Assembly (NCBI GenBank): GCA_003241055.1 | Contig: QFOD01000028.1 | Coordinates: 1-64,000, forward strand | Source of the DNA: Roseateles depolymerans | GTDB taxonomy: Bacteria > Pseudomonadota > Gammaproteobacteria > Burkholderiales > Burkholderiaceae_C | Length of the DNA stretch: 64,000 bases | Direction: 5' to 3' | Shown here: positions 35,096 through 43,584 of the stretch, one piece after another | Layout of the letters: each line of letters opens with the position of its first letter | Position numbering within the stretch: the stretch's first letter is position 1 | Made by a program: the position numbers and the translations under genes | Notes under the pieces: generated by a model | The model's input: only the letters and a program-made list of their open reading frames with translations | What the model was told of the DNA's origin: nothing | Databases searched by the model: none

Positions 35096-36406
35096 GTGAA
35101 GATCATCATCAAGAACGGCCGGCTGATCGACCCGGCCTCGGGCCTGGACCGCGTCGGCGATCTGGCCATCGCCAACGGCCGCATCGTGGGCTTGGGCGAG
35201 GTGGGCGACTTCGTTGCCGACCGCACGCTGGACGCGGCCGGCCTCATCGTCGCGCCCGGCCTGGTGGACCTGTGTGCCCGCCTGCGCGAGCCCGGCCACG
35301 AGCATGAGGGCCTGCTGGAAAGCGAGCTGGCCGCGGCGGCGGCTGGCGGCGTCACCAGCCTGGTCTGCCCGCCGGACACCGACCCGGTGCTGGACGAGCC
35401 CGGCCTGGTCGAGATGCTGAAGTTCCGTGCCCGCAAGCTCAGCCGCTGCCGGCTGTTCCCGCTGGGCGCGCTGACGCGCAACCTCGAGGGCCTGGCGCTG
35501 ACCGAGATGGCCGAGCTGACCGAGGCCGGCTGCATCGGCTTCTCGCAGGCCGAGGTGCCGGTGAGGGACACGCTGGTGCTGTCGCGCGCGCTGCTCTACG
35601 CAGCCACCTATGGCTACACCGTGTGGCTGCGCCCGCAGGATGCCTACCTGAGCGGTGGCGTGGCCGCGAGCGGCGCGGTGGCCACGCGCCTGGGCCTGTC
35701 CGGCGTGCCGGTCACGGCCGAGACCGTGGCGCTGCACACCATCTTCGAGCTGATGCGGTCCACCGGCGCGCGGGTGCACCTGTGCCGGCTGTCCAGCGCG
35801 GCCGGCGTGGCGCTGCTGCGCGCGGCCAAGGCCGAGGGCCTGGCCGTCACGGCCGATGTGTCCATCAACTCGCTGCACCTCAGCGACGTCGACATCGGCT
35901 TCTTCGATTCGGCCATGCGCCTGACCCCACCGCTGCGCCAGGGCCGTGACCGAGACGCGCTGCGCGCCGCGCTGGCCGACGGCACCATCGACGCGCTGGT
36001 GTCCGACCACATGCCCGTCACCACCGACGAGAAGGCCGTGCCCTTCGCCGAGGCCACGCCCGGCGCCACCGGGCTGGAGCTGTTGCTGAGCCTGGCGCTG
36101 CGCTGGGCGCAGGACAGCGGCCTGCCGCTGGCCAGGGCGCTGGCCGTCGTGACCGCCGACCCGGTGCGGGTGATGGGCCCGGCACTGGGGTCGCTGGCGG
36201 CCAGTGCCGGCCGCCTCGTCGAAGGCGGCGTGGCTGACGTCTGCGTGTTCGACATGGGCCGCAGCTGGGGCGTGACGCCCGAGGCGCTGGTCAGCCAGGG
36301 CAAGCACACGCCGTTCGAGTTCTCGCGCAGCGGCTTCGAGCTGCCGGCGCGGGTGCGCTACACGCTGGTGGCCGGCCACCTGGCGCACGAATCGGCCGGA
36401 GCCTGA
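35096..36406 (+). CDS. Dihydroorotase-like ATCase partner PyrC' (inactive)
   Basis: 436 residues. The start is GTG at 35096, with GGGAG 9 bases upstream; GTG at 35087 is too close to that site. The fold is amidohydrolase: KIIIKNGRLIDPASGLD, LVDLCARLREPGHEHEG, LVCPPDTDPVLDEP. Active dihydroorotases have HxH before REPG; here the segment reads C-A-R. The usual HH pair is NSLH (INSLHLSD), and the late DHAPH is DHMPV. With these metal ligands gone it should not hydrolyse dihydroorotate. Known Pseudomonas PyrC' proteins are similarly dead and hold the ATCase dodecamer together. It follows pyrB by 61 bp. Confidence 0.9.
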   Translation: MKIIIKNGRLIDPASGLDRVGDLAIANGRIVGLGEVGDFVADRTLDAAGLIVAPGLVDLCARLREPGHEHEGLLESELAAAAAGGVTSLVCPPDTDPVLDEPGLVEMLKFRARKLSRCRLFPLGALTRNLEGLALTEMAELTEAGCIGFSQAEVPVRDTLVLSRALLYAATYGYTVWLRPQDAYLSGGVAASGAVATRLGLSGVPVTAETVALHTIFELMRSTGARVHLCRLSSAAGVALLRAAKAEGLAVTADVSINSLHLSDVDIGFFDSAMRLTPPLRQGRDRDALRAALADGTIDALVSDHMPVTTDEKAVPFAEATPGATGLELLLSLALRWAQDSGLPLARALAVVTADPVRVMGPALGSLAASAGRLVEGGVADVCVFDMGRSWGVTPEALVSQGKHTPFEFSRSGFELPARVRYTLVAGHLAHESAGA

Positions 36407-36411
36407 TCGGC

Positions 36412-37149
36412 ATGCGCGCGCTGGTGGGCGCCTGGCGCCTGGCGCGGCTGGTGCCGCATGTGCTGCATGGGCTGCTGATCGTGCGGCGCGGGTTCGCCCG
36501 CCTGCCGGCGCCGACGCGGCACGGGCTGATCCAGTGGTGGTCGCGCAAGACGCTGGCCATCCTCGGCATCGAGCTGCAGACCACGGGCGCGCTGCCCGCC
36601 TCGCCGGCGGGGCAGCTGCTGATCGCCAACCACGTGTCCTGGCTGGACATCGCCGCGGTACACGCGGTGCTGCCTCAGGCGCGCTTCGTGTCCAAGGCCG
36701 ACGTGAGGCACTGGCCGCTGGTGGGTGCGCTGGTGGAGGGGGCAGGCACGCTGTTCATCGAACGCAGCAGCAAGCGCGATGCGCTGCGCGTGGTGCACCA
36801 GAGCGCCGCGGCGCTGCAGGCGGGCGATTGCGTGGCCGTCTTCCCCGAGGGCACGACCGGCGCCGGGCCCGAGCTGCTGCCCTTCCACGGCAATCTGCTG
36901 CAGGCGGCCATCTCCAGCGAGGCCGCAGTGCTGCCGCTGGTGCTGCGCTGGCACGAGCCCGACGAGCGCTTCAGCACGGCCGCCCGTTTCATCGGCGACA
37001 CCACGCTGGCGCAGAGCCTGTGGCGCATCGCCTGTGCGCGCCGTCTCGCCATCGCGGTGCGGGTCTTGCCCGTGGTGCCCACGCAGGGCCAGGAGCGTCG
37101 CGCGCTGGCCGAATCGCTGCGCGCCGACATCGCCCGCCACCTGGGCTGA
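36412..37149 (+). CDS. plsC: 1-acyl-sn-glycerol-3-phosphate acyltransferase
   Basis: 245 residues, 5 bp after the dihydroorotase-like gene. The catalytic HX4D motif is NHVSWLD (H74, D79). The glycerol-phosphate motif VFPEGTTGAG lies near residue 140-150. An N-terminal hydrophobic segment anchors it to the inner membrane. It makes phosphatidic acid from lysophosphatidic acid. Other acyl acceptors (for example ornithine lipids, OlsA-like) cannot be excluded from sequence alone. Confidence 0.88.
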   Translation: MRALVGAWRLARLVPHVLHGLLIVRRGFARLPAPTRHGLIQWWSRKTLAILGIELQTTGALPASPAGQLLIANHVSWLDIAAVHAVLPQARFVSKADVRHWPLVGALVEGAGTLFIERSSKRDALRVVHQSAAALQAGDCVAVFPEGTTGAGPELLPFHGNLLQAAISSEAAVLPLVLRWHEPDERFSTAARFIGDTTLAQSLWRIACARRLAIAVRVLPVVPTQGQERRALAESLRADIARHLG

Positions 37150-37191
37150 ATCCCGCCCGCCATGCCTTCGCGGGCGTGGGGCTTGCGTTTA

Positions 37192-37217
37192 ATTCGGTAA
37201 TTGGCAAAATACCGAAT
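37192..37217 (+). promoter_or_regulatory. Inverted-repeat operator for SdpR-like repressor
   Basis: A perfect 8-bp inverted repeat, ATTCGGTA (37192-37199) and TACCGAAT (37210-37217), is separated by 10 A/T-rich bases. It ends one base before the ATG of the ArsR/SdpR gene. The position and the AT-rich centre suit autorepression by blocking the promoter or ribosome site. Confidence 0.7.
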
Positions 37218-37218
37218 C

Positions 37219-37515
37219 ATGGACAAGATCTTCAAGGCCCTCAGCGACCCCACCCGCCGGCGCATCCTGCAGCTGCTGCGCGAGCGCGAGATGACGGCGG
37301 GCGAGCTGGCCGAGTGCTTCGAGCTGTCCAAGCCCACGCTGTCGGGCCACTTCGCGGTGCTGCGCGAGGCCGATCTGGTCAGCGCCGACAAGCTGGGCAC
37401 CACCATCACCTACCGGCTCAACGTGTCCGTGCTGGAGGAGGCCCTGCTGGGCTTCGCCGAGCTCTTTGGCGTGGGCCGGCACACGACGCCGCTGAAAGGA
37501 AAGCGCCATGTCTGA
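37219..37515 (+). CDS. ArsR/SdpR-family autorepressor
   Basis: 98 residues from ATG at 37219 (MDKIFKALSDPTRRRILQLL). It is a winged-helix ArsR-type regulator: FKALSDPTRRRIL, MTAGELAECFELSKPTLSGHFAVLREADLV as the recognition helices, and a wing TTITYRLN. No ArsR metal-binding cysteine pair is visible, in line with SdpR, which responds to the membrane protein SdpI rather than metal. It overlaps the SdpI-like gene by 8 bp. An inverted-repeat operator lies directly upstream. Confidence 0.9.
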   Translation: MDKIFKALSDPTRRRILQLLREREMTAGELAECFELSKPTLSGHFAVLREADLVSADKLGTTITYRLNVSVLEEALLGFAELFGVGRHTTPLKGKRHV

Positions 37516-38164
37516 TCGAACGACTCGAATCCTGCAACTGCTGCTGGTCGCCTGCATGGCCGGCCTGGGCCTGTGGGCCTGGCAGCAGCTGCCGCCGGGC
37601 GCCGCGGTGCCGGTGCATTTCAACGCGGCGGGCCAGGTCGACGGCTGGGCTGCCCCGCTGCCGGGCCTCTTCCTGTTGCCCGTGCTGGCCCTGGCGCTGC
37701 TGGGCCTGCAGAGCCTGTTGCCGCGCGTGGATCCCAAGGGCGACAACCTGCGCAAGTCCGGCAAGGCGCTGGCCACCATCTGGATCACCGTGACCGTGCT
37801 GCTCGCGCTGGTGCAGCTTCACATCGTGCTGCGTGCGCTGGGGCTGGCCGGGGCCGAACCCCAATTGCCGCTGGTGCTGATCGGCGGGCTGCTGATGGTG
37901 ATGGGCAATGTGCTGGGCAAGCTGCGCGCCAACTACACGGTGGGCATACGCACGCCCTGGACGCTGTCCAGCGAGCGGGTGTGGGATCAAACCCATCGCT
38001 TCGGCGGCAAGGTCTTCATGCTGGCCGGCGCGCTGCTGATCGTGGCGGCCTTCGTTGCCCTGCCGAGTGCGTGGCGCACCCCGCTGACGCTCGTCATCGT
38101 GCTGGGCGCGGCGGGGCTGGTGACGCTGAAGTCCTACTGGCTGTGGCGTGCGCAGCAGCGCTAG
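37508..38164 (+). CDS. SdpI-family membrane protein
   Basis: 218 residues. About six hydrophobic segments: an N-terminal DUF1648-type module (QQLPPGAAVPVHFNAAGQVDGW) and the SdpI C-terminal module (KLRANYTVGIRTPWTLSSERVWDQTHRFGG). In Bacillus subtilis SdpI gives immunity to the SdpC toxin and sequesters SdpR at the membrane. No sdpABC genes are nearby, so the role here is unknown; membrane-stress sensing is a reasonable guess. It is translated in overlap with the repressor gene. Confidence 0.9.
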   Translation: MSDRTTRILQLLLVACMAGLGLWAWQQLPPGAAVPVHFNAAGQVDGWAAPLPGLFLLPVLALALLGLQSLLPRVDPKGDNLRKSGKALATIWITVTVLLALVQLHIVLRALGLAGAEPQLPLVLIGGLLMVMGNVLGKLRANYTVGIRTPWTLSSERVWDQTHRFGGKVFMLAGALLIVAAFVALPSAWRTPLTLVIVLGAAGLVTLKSYWLWRAQQR

Positions 38165-38171
38165 AAGCTCT

Positions 38172-40139
38172 TCAGGCCTGCGCCAGCAGCCCGGCATCCA
38201 CCAGAAAACGTGACGGCCGGGCCGGATCGAAGCACAGCGTGAGGCGTTCGCGCGCCCGGGTCAGCGCGACGTAGAGCAGGTTGCGATTTTCGGCGGCGCT
38301 GTCGGCGCCGACGAACTCGCCGCGCGACAGGTGGGGCACGATCACGTGCTCGAACTCCAGCCCCTTGGCCGCGGCGATGCTGGACAGCACCACCCGCCCG
38401 GCGCTGGCGGCGCGCACGGGCCGGGCATCCAGCGCGTCCAGCAGGCGGAAGAAGGTCGACGGCGCCGCGCCCTCCTGCGTGGCCAGCTGCACGAGCTGGC
38501 TCAGGCTGGCCTCGGTCTGGCGGGCCTGCTCCTGGCTGACCAGCACCGCGCGCGCCAGCGCCAGGGGCTCCAGCGCGGGCAGCAGCGCCTCGTGCAGCAG
38601 CGTGGCGTCGTCCGCCTTGAGCACGCCGAGCGCGGCCTGCAGCCGGCGCAGCGCCTGGGGTGCCGCATTGCGCAAGACCTGGCCCTCGATGAAGTGGCGC
38701 ATGCCTTCCGGGTGGGCCAGCGCCTCGGCGATGGCCTCGCGTTGCGCGCTGACGGCGTCGGCATCGCGCAGCTCGTGGCTGTCGACCCAGGCGCCGGCGA
38801 ACAGCAGCAGCGCGGCCAGCACCGCGCCGCGCTGCGCGTCGTCGCGAAAGCCGCTGAAGTCGTCCACCGCGTAGGCCCAGAGCCCGCGCAGCAGCAGCAC
38901 CTCCCGGCGCCGCAAAAAGGGTTGCAGGCCCTGGGTGGCGTAGTCCACGCCCAGGCCCAGCAGCTCGCGCTCCAGCTGCACCGACTGCGCGGGCTGGCGC
39001 AGCAGGATGCGCAACTCGCCGCTGCCGGGCTGGGCCAGGTGGATGCGTGCGCGCTGCGCAATCAGCCGGCCCTGCACGCGGGCGGATTCGGCCGCCAGCA
39101 GCTCGATGCGCGTTTCACGGCCCGGGCCTGAGGCATAGGCCTTGTGTGCGAGGCGGCCGACCGCCTCGGCCAGCGTGGGGCCGAAGCGGTAGCTGGCGGT
39201 CAGCGGCAGGCGCATGGGCGTGCCGATCTCACGCTCAAAGTCCTCGTGCATGAAGCCGGCCTGCGCGCCGCTGAGCGAGTGGATGACCTGATCGCGGTCG
39301 CCCACGCCGACGAAGGCAGCGCGGCGATTGGCGTCCAGCAGCGCCTTGAGCACGGTGAACATCGCGCGGTTCAGGTCGTGCATTTCGTCCAGCACGATGA
39401 GCGCCAGACCCAGGCCCAGCGGTGAGTCCTCGGGGCCGCTGCCGCCCAGGTCGCCGTTCAGCAACTGCCGGGCCAGGTCGTAGGTCGCGTCACCGTCGTA
39501 GCGGAAGGCCGGGCGATCGGGGTGGCCGCCGCGGCGTATGAACTCGAAGGCGCTGCGCACCCGCAGCGTCAGGTAGTTGAAGCCCAGGTCCTCGGCCAGC
39601 GCCGGGGTCAGCGGCTCGTCTTCGGGCAGCTGCTCGAGCTGCAGGCGGCCCTTCATCAGCGTGAAGGCCTGCAGCAGGCTCTCGATCAGCTCCTGCGGCG
39701 CCACACCCAGATACAGCTCGGCGGGGTGGCGTTCATCGTCGTAGCTGAGCGCGCGCTCCACCGCCTGCAGCAGCTGTGGCCGGATCTGCTCCGGCGTGGC
39801 CAGGCGCAGCACGGGCGCGCCCTCCAGCGGCTCCAGCAGCCAGGCGCAGAAGTCGTCGAAGGTGTGGATGCGCAGCTGCGCGACCGTGTCCGCCGGCACG
39901 CCGATGAAGCGCAACTGGCGCTGCAGCGCCAGCGTGGCCGGCGCGGTGAAGGTGAGCGCCAGCACCATGGACGGATGGGCGCCGCGCGTCAGCGCCTGCG
40001 CGATGCGCAGCGCCAGCGAGGTGGTCTTGGCCGCGCCGGCGTTGGCCTCCACCAGCACATGACGGGTGCGGGTCAGCTGGATGGCGATCTGCTCGTCGGT
40101 GGGCGTGATGCCCTGCGGGCTGAAGACGGTGTCGGACAT
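38172..40139 (-). CDS. UvrD/Rep-like superfamily 1 DNA helicase
   Basis: 655 residues. The Q motif is TPTDEQIAI (12-20). Walker A is EANAGAAKTTS, in which G-A-A-K-T replaces the usual G-S/A-G-K-T (K38, T39). Walker B is LIVLDEMHD near residue 250. Motif III is VGDRDQVIHSLSGAQ, motif IV is TASYRFGPTLAEA, motif V is AAAKGLEFEHVIVPHL and motif VI is YVALTRARERLTL. All SF1A motifs are present, so it is probably an active 3'-5' helicase, shorter than UvrD itself. No nuclease domain is obvious. It converges with the SdpI-like gene (7 bp apart). Confidence 0.88.
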   Translation of the reverse strand: MSDTVFSPQGITPTDEQIAIQLTRTRHVLVEANAGAAKTTSLALRIAQALTRGAHPSMVLALTFTAPATLALQRQLRFIGVPADTVAQLRIHTFDDFCAWLLEPLEGAPVLRLATPEQIRPQLLQAVERALSYDDERHPAELYLGVAPQELIESLLQAFTLMKGRLQLEQLPEDEPLTPALAEDLGFNYLTLRVRSAFEFIRRGGHPDRPAFRYDGDATYDLARQLLNGDLGGSGPEDSPLGLGLALIVLDEMHDLNRAMFTVLKALLDANRRAAFVGVGDRDQVIHSLSGAQAGFMHEDFEREIGTPMRLPLTASYRFGPTLAEAVGRLAHKAYASGPGRETRIELLAAESARVQGRLIAQRARIHLAQPGSGELRILLRQPAQSVQLERELLGLGVDYATQGLQPFLRRREVLLLRGLWAYAVDDFSGFRDDAQRGAVLAALLLFAGAWVDSHELRDADAVSAQREAIAEALAHPEGMRHFIEGQVLRNAAPQALRRLQAALGVLKADDATLLHEALLPALEPLALARAVLVSQEQARQTEASLSQLVQLATQEGAAPSTFFRLLDALDARPVRAASAGRVVLSSIAAAKGLEFEHVIVPHLSRGEFVGADSAAENRNLLYVALTRARERLTLCFDPARPSRFLVDAGLLAQA

Positions 40140-40213
40140 CGGGGAAGCGGCGGCGCGAGGGCCGGTGTTGCGGCAGGCGGTGGCGTCAGAAAGGGGCGAG
40201 CCGTGTCGGCGGC

Positions 40214-40978
40214 TCAGGCCCGCAGCCAGGTCAGGCCGGCCGAGGTGTCTCCGGCGGGGCGGTACTCCAGCCCGACGGCGCCCGGCCAGGCGGCCGTGTC
40301 CAGCAGCGCAAGCTCGGCGGCATATTCGCCGGGCTGCGGCTCATGCCGGCCGGCCACGCCGGCGACCTGCACATGGGCCAGCAGGCCCAGCTGCAAGGCC
40401 CGCTGCAGGTGGCTGAGCGACTCGCCCTCGCTGACGCGGCAGTGGTAGAGGTCCAGCTGCAGCTGCACCCGCGGGCTGGCCAGCTCGGCCAGCAGTGCCA
40501 GCGCCTGGGCCTGGCGGTGCAGGAAGTAGCCCGGCATGTCGCGGCGGTTGATGGGCTCCACGGTCAGCGTGAGGCCTTCGGGCGCCTGCTCGGCCGCCCA
40601 GGCCAGATTGGCCAGCCAGGTGGCGCGGCTGGCGGGCAGGTCGTCGGCCAGACCGGACATCAGGTGCAGGCGGGGCGCACCCAGCTGCGCGGCCAGCTCC
40701 AGCCCGCGCCGCGTGGCACTGCGGAAGTCGGCCTCGCGGCCGGGCAGGGCGGCCAGGCCGCGCTCGCCCGCTGCCCAGTCGCCGGCAGGCGCGTTGATCA
40801 GCGCAACCGCCAGGCCGCAGTCCGCCAGCGCCTGCTGCAGCGCCGCGGTGTCGTGCAGATGGGGCTGCAGCATCTCGACCTGCGCGAAGCCGTCGGCGCG
40901 CGCCGCCTCGATGCGGTCCAGGTAGGGCCGCTCGGGGTAGAGCCAGTCGAGATTGGCGGCGCAGCGGGCGGGGATCAC
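40214..40978 (-). CDS. Hydroxypyruvate isomerase-like TIM-barrel protein
   Basis: 254 residues. The start is GTG at 40978, overlapping the DUF4254 stop (GTGA). It is a xylose isomerase-like TIM barrel of the Hyi/OtnI group: RCAANLDWLYPERPYLDRIEAA, LINAPAGDWAAGERGLAA, LTVEPINRRDMPGYFL (catalytic Glu), VQLQLDLYHCRVSEG (metal-ligand Asp/His) and GLEYRPAG (second Glu). It may interconvert hydroxypyruvate with tartronate semialdehyde, or act on a related keto-sugar acid. No glyoxylate genes are adjacent, so the substrate is uncertain. Confidence 0.87.
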   Translation of the reverse strand: MIPARCAANLDWLYPERPYLDRIEAARADGFAQVEMLQPHLHDTAALQQALADCGLAVALINAPAGDWAAGERGLAALPGREADFRSATRRGLELAAQLGAPRLHLMSGLADDLPASRATWLANLAWAAEQAPEGLTLTVEPINRRDMPGYFLHRQAQALALLAELASPRVQLQLDLYHCRVSEGESLSHLQRALQLGLLAHVQVAGVAGRHEPQPGEYAAELALLDTAAWPGAVGLEYRPAGDTSAGLTWLRA

Positions 40979-41604
40979 GGCCGGGCCTGCTCCGCCACCA
41001 GCGCCGGGTTCAGGCGCGGGTCGTTGTACATCTTGAACTGGCGGTAGACCTTGAAGTACGCGCGGCCGGCGCGAGCGTCGGCCAGCAGCTCGTCATAGCA
41101 GCTGCCCAGGTCGGCGCGCTGCTGGATCAGGCGCTGCAGGCGCTCGGTGCAGGCCTGGCGGTGGGCGTCGTCCACGTCGGTGCGCAGCGTCTGCTCGCGC
41201 ATCGCGGCGATCTTGAGGCCCAGGATGGAGATGCGGTCCAGCATGGAGCCGGCCGTCTCGCTGTTCAGCCGGGCACCGGCCGGCACCGTGGAGCGCGGCA
41301 GGGCGGTCGCGATGGTGGCCGGGTCCACCAGGCCTAAAGCGCTCAGCAGGAATTCGTCCACGCGCTCGATGGCGTCGTTGCGGGCCTGGTTGTGGCGGTC
41401 GATGGCGCGCTTGTTGGCGACGATCTCGGCGTCCGGTGCCTGGGTGCGGCGGGCCAGGTCTTCCTGGGCCCACAGGCTGCGGTTGTGGAAATGGTTGACG
41501 GCGATCCAGCCATTCAGGTCGCTGGCGGCGGGTGCGACGGGCGAGGTGGCCAGCGCCGCGTCGTGGGCGGCGATCACGTCGGCCGAGGAGGGCAGGGTGC
41601 TCAT
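40975..41604 (-). CDS. DUF4254 protein
   Basis: 209 residues from MSTLPSSADVIAAHDAALAT; the longer open frame would run into the divergent glycosyltransferase. It is soluble and alpha-helical, with NGWIAVNHFHNRSLWAQEDLA, ANKRAIDRHNQARNDAIERVD and LNSETAGSMLDRISILGLKI. These histidine/asparagine-rich helices match DUF4254, whose function is unknown. Members often lie beside glycosyltransferase genes, as here with a GT9 gene diverging 56 bp away. A role in cell-surface polysaccharide assembly is only an inference from neighbours. Confidence 0.85.
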   Translation of the reverse strand: MSTLPSSADVIAAHDAALATSPVAPAASDLNGWIAVNHFHNRSLWAQEDLARRTQAPDAEIVANKRAIDRHNQARNDAIERVDEFLLSALGLVDPATIATALPRSTVPAGARLNSETAGSMLDRISILGLKIAAMREQTLRTDVDDAHRQACTERLQRLIQQRADLGSCYDELLADARAGRAYFKVYRQFKMYNDPRLNPALVAEQARP

Positions 41605-41660
41605 GCGGGTTCGGGTTGAGGGGCGCTGGCAGAATCGCGCGCCACCGTTCTGAGCCTCCG

Positions 41661-42632
41661 ATGATAGAAGCCCGCTCTTCCTCCCGCCCGCTGATCGTGC
41701 GCCTGCGCAATTTCGTCGGCGACACGGTGCTGAGCCTGCCGGCGCTGCGGCTGCTGCAAAGCCACGGCTACCAGCTGGAGCTGGTCGGCAAGGGCTGGGC
41801 ACGCGCGCTGCTGGAGGCCGAGGGCTGGCACATCCATGTGCGGCCGGGGCCGCTGGGCCAGCGGGTGCGCCAGCTGCGCGAGCTGCGCCGCCAGTGCCGC
41901 GCGCAGGACGCGGGCTTCGACGCGCGGCTCAACACGCTGCTGCTGCCCTGGTCGTTCTCGGCTGCGCTGGACGCGCGCCTGGCCGGCCTGCGTGCCATGG
42001 GCTATGGCTACGAGGGCAACGGCCTGCTGCTGAGCCGCACGCTGCGCCGCGAGCCGGGCCGCCATGCGCTGCAGGACTACTGGACGCTGGCCTGCGAGTT
42101 CCTGGGCGTGCAGCTGCCGCCGCCGGCCGCCATCGGCCTGCAGGTCAGCGAGGCCCAGCGGGTGGCGGCGCGCGAGCTGCTGGACAGCCTCGGCCTGAGC
42201 GAGGGGCGCTATGTGCTGATCTGCCCGTTTGCCAGCGGCAAGGTGGAGTTCATCGACCGCTCCTGGCCGGCCTTCCCGGACTTCGTGCGGCAGCTCAAGG
42301 CCGCGGGTGTGCCGGTGCTCATCGTGCCGGGGCCGACCGAGGTGGACGGCGCGCGCGCGCTGTATCCCGAGGCGCTGGCGCTGCCCGGCGTGGCGCTGGG
42401 CGTCTACAACGCGCTGCTGCAGCTGGCCGGCGTGGTGGTGTCCAACGACACCGGGCCGGCCCACATGGCGGCGGCGGTGGGCGGGCGCGTGATCAGCGTG
42501 CTGGGCCCGACGCAGCCCGAGCACTGGGCGCCCTGGGGGCCGGGCGTGCAGGTGATGCGCTGCTGGCCCGAGTGGCCCACGGCCGGTGAGGTGCTGACCC
42601 GCGTGGAGCGCACGCTGGCCAGCGCGGGCTGA
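41661..42632 (+). CDS. GT9 family (heptosyltransferase-like) glycosyltransferase
   Basis: 323 residues from MIEARSSSRPLIVRLRNFVG; the upstream extension lies over the DUF4254 gene. It has a GT-B fold: N-terminal IVRLRNFVGDTVLSLPALRLL (WaaF/WaaC-like) and C-terminal VVVSNDTGPAHMAAAVG plus PTQPEHWAPWG, the ADP-heptose-binding signature. It probably adds heptose in the LPS inner core or a related glycan. Which heptosyltransferase it is (WaaC, WaaF or RfaQ-like) cannot be decided. It converges with gpmA. Confidence 0.9.
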   Translation: MIEARSSSRPLIVRLRNFVGDTVLSLPALRLLQSHGYQLELVGKGWARALLEAEGWHIHVRPGPLGQRVRQLRELRRQCRAQDAGFDARLNTLLLPWSFSAALDARLAGLRAMGYGYEGNGLLLSRTLRREPGRHALQDYWTLACEFLGVQLPPPAAIGLQVSEAQRVAARELLDSLGLSEGRYVLICPFASGKVEFIDRSWPAFPDFVRQLKAAGVPVLIVPGPTEVDGARALYPEALALPGVALGVYNALLQLAGVVVSNDTGPAHMAAAVGGRVISVLGPTQPEHWAPWGPGVQVMRCWPEWPTAGEVLTRVERTLASAG

Positions 42633-42641
42633 ACCCTGGGG

Positions 42642-43385
42642 TCAGGCCTTGCCCTGGGCTGCCACGGCCGCAGCGGCCTTGGCGGCGGCTTCGGCGTCGC
42701 CCAGGTAGTAGCTCTTGATGGGCTTGAGATTGGCGTCCAGCTCGTAGACCAGCGGGATGCCGTTGGGGATGTTGACGCCCACGATGGCATCGTCGGCGAT
42801 ACCGTCCAGATACTTCACCAGCGCGCGGATGCTGTTGCCGTGCGCGGCGATGACGACGCGCTGGCCGGACTTGATCGTCGGCGCCACGGTCTCGTTCCAG
42901 AACGGCAGCACGCGGGCGACCGTGTCCTTCAGGCATTCGGTCAGCGGCACTTCGCCGTCCTTCAGGCCGGCGTAGCGGCGGTCGCTACGTTCGCTGCGCG
43001 GGTCGGTCGCTTCGAGCGCCGGCGGCGGCGTGTCGTAGCTGCGGCGCCAGATCAGGACCTGCTCGTCGCCGTACTGCTTGGCCATGTCGGCCTTGTTCAG
43101 GCCCTGCAGCGCGCCGTAGTGGCGCTCGTTCAGGCGCCAGGCGTGGCGCACCGGCAGCCAGGTGCGGTCCATCTGGTCCAGGCAGTGCCACAGCGTCCAG
43201 ACGGCGCGCTTGAGCACCGAGGTGTAGGCGATGTCGAAGTCGTAGCCGGCCTCCTTCAACAGCCGGCCGGCGGTCTTGGCCTGCTCGACGCCGGTGGGGG
43301 TCAGGTCCACATCGGTCCAGCCGGTGAAGCGGTTTTCGAGATTCCAGGTGGACTCACCGTGGCGGATCAGCACGAGCTTGTACAT
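42642..43385 (-). CDS. gpmA: 2,3-bisphosphoglycerate-dependent phosphoglycerate mutase
   Basis: 247 residues from MYKLVLIRHGESTWNLENRF. The catalytic phosphohistidine is His9 in LIRHGES. The second active-site part is VIAAHGNSIRALVKYL, and LNERHYGALQGLNKADMAKQYG is typical of dPGM. It interconverts 3- and 2-phosphoglycerate. An Ala-rich C-terminal tail (AAAKAAAAVAAQGKA) follows the catalytic domain. A good sigma-70 promoter lies 32 bases upstream of the start. Confidence 0.97.
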   Translation of the reverse strand: MYKLVLIRHGESTWNLENRFTGWTDVDLTPTGVEQAKTAGRLLKEAGYDFDIAYTSVLKRAVWTLWHCLDQMDRTWLPVRHAWRLNERHYGALQGLNKADMAKQYGDEQVLIWRRSYDTPPPALEATDPRSERSDRRYAGLKDGEVPLTECLKDTVARVLPFWNETVAPTIKSGQRVVIAAHGNSIRALVKYLDGIADDAIVGVNIPNGIPLVYELDANLKPIKSYYLGDAEAAAKAAAAVAAQGKA

Positions 43386-43416
43386 GGCCTTCAACGTTGT
43401 AAGGGGAGAGCCAGAA

Positions 43417-43445
43417 ATTGTAGAGAGCAAGCGACACCCCCCCAA
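43417..43445 (-). promoter_or_regulatory. Sigma-70-type promoter for gpmA
   Basis: On the minus strand TTGGGG (43445-43440) and TACAAT (43422-43417) are spaced by 17 bp, about 31 bases before the gpmA ATG. The rest of the 199-bp divergent gap 43386-43584 shows an AGGAG ribosome site for the porin gene (about 43574) but no clear porin promoter. Confidence 0.55.
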
Positions 43446-43584
43446 CTTGCAGCCCTTCGGGCGTGAAACAGTGCGCGTTCGAAATGAGGTGAGGTCGTCA
43501 TTTGTGGCTGGCGAACCAGAAAATCATCAGCTTGTCCATCAGCCCCGGCCGAGTGCCCGGGCGGCAGAACACCAGGAGTCACCG

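Noticed and set aside
37150..40210. Toxin genes (sdpABC) near SdpR/SdpI
   Set aside because: Both flanks are accounted for by plsC and a helicase; no small secreted toxin frame is present.
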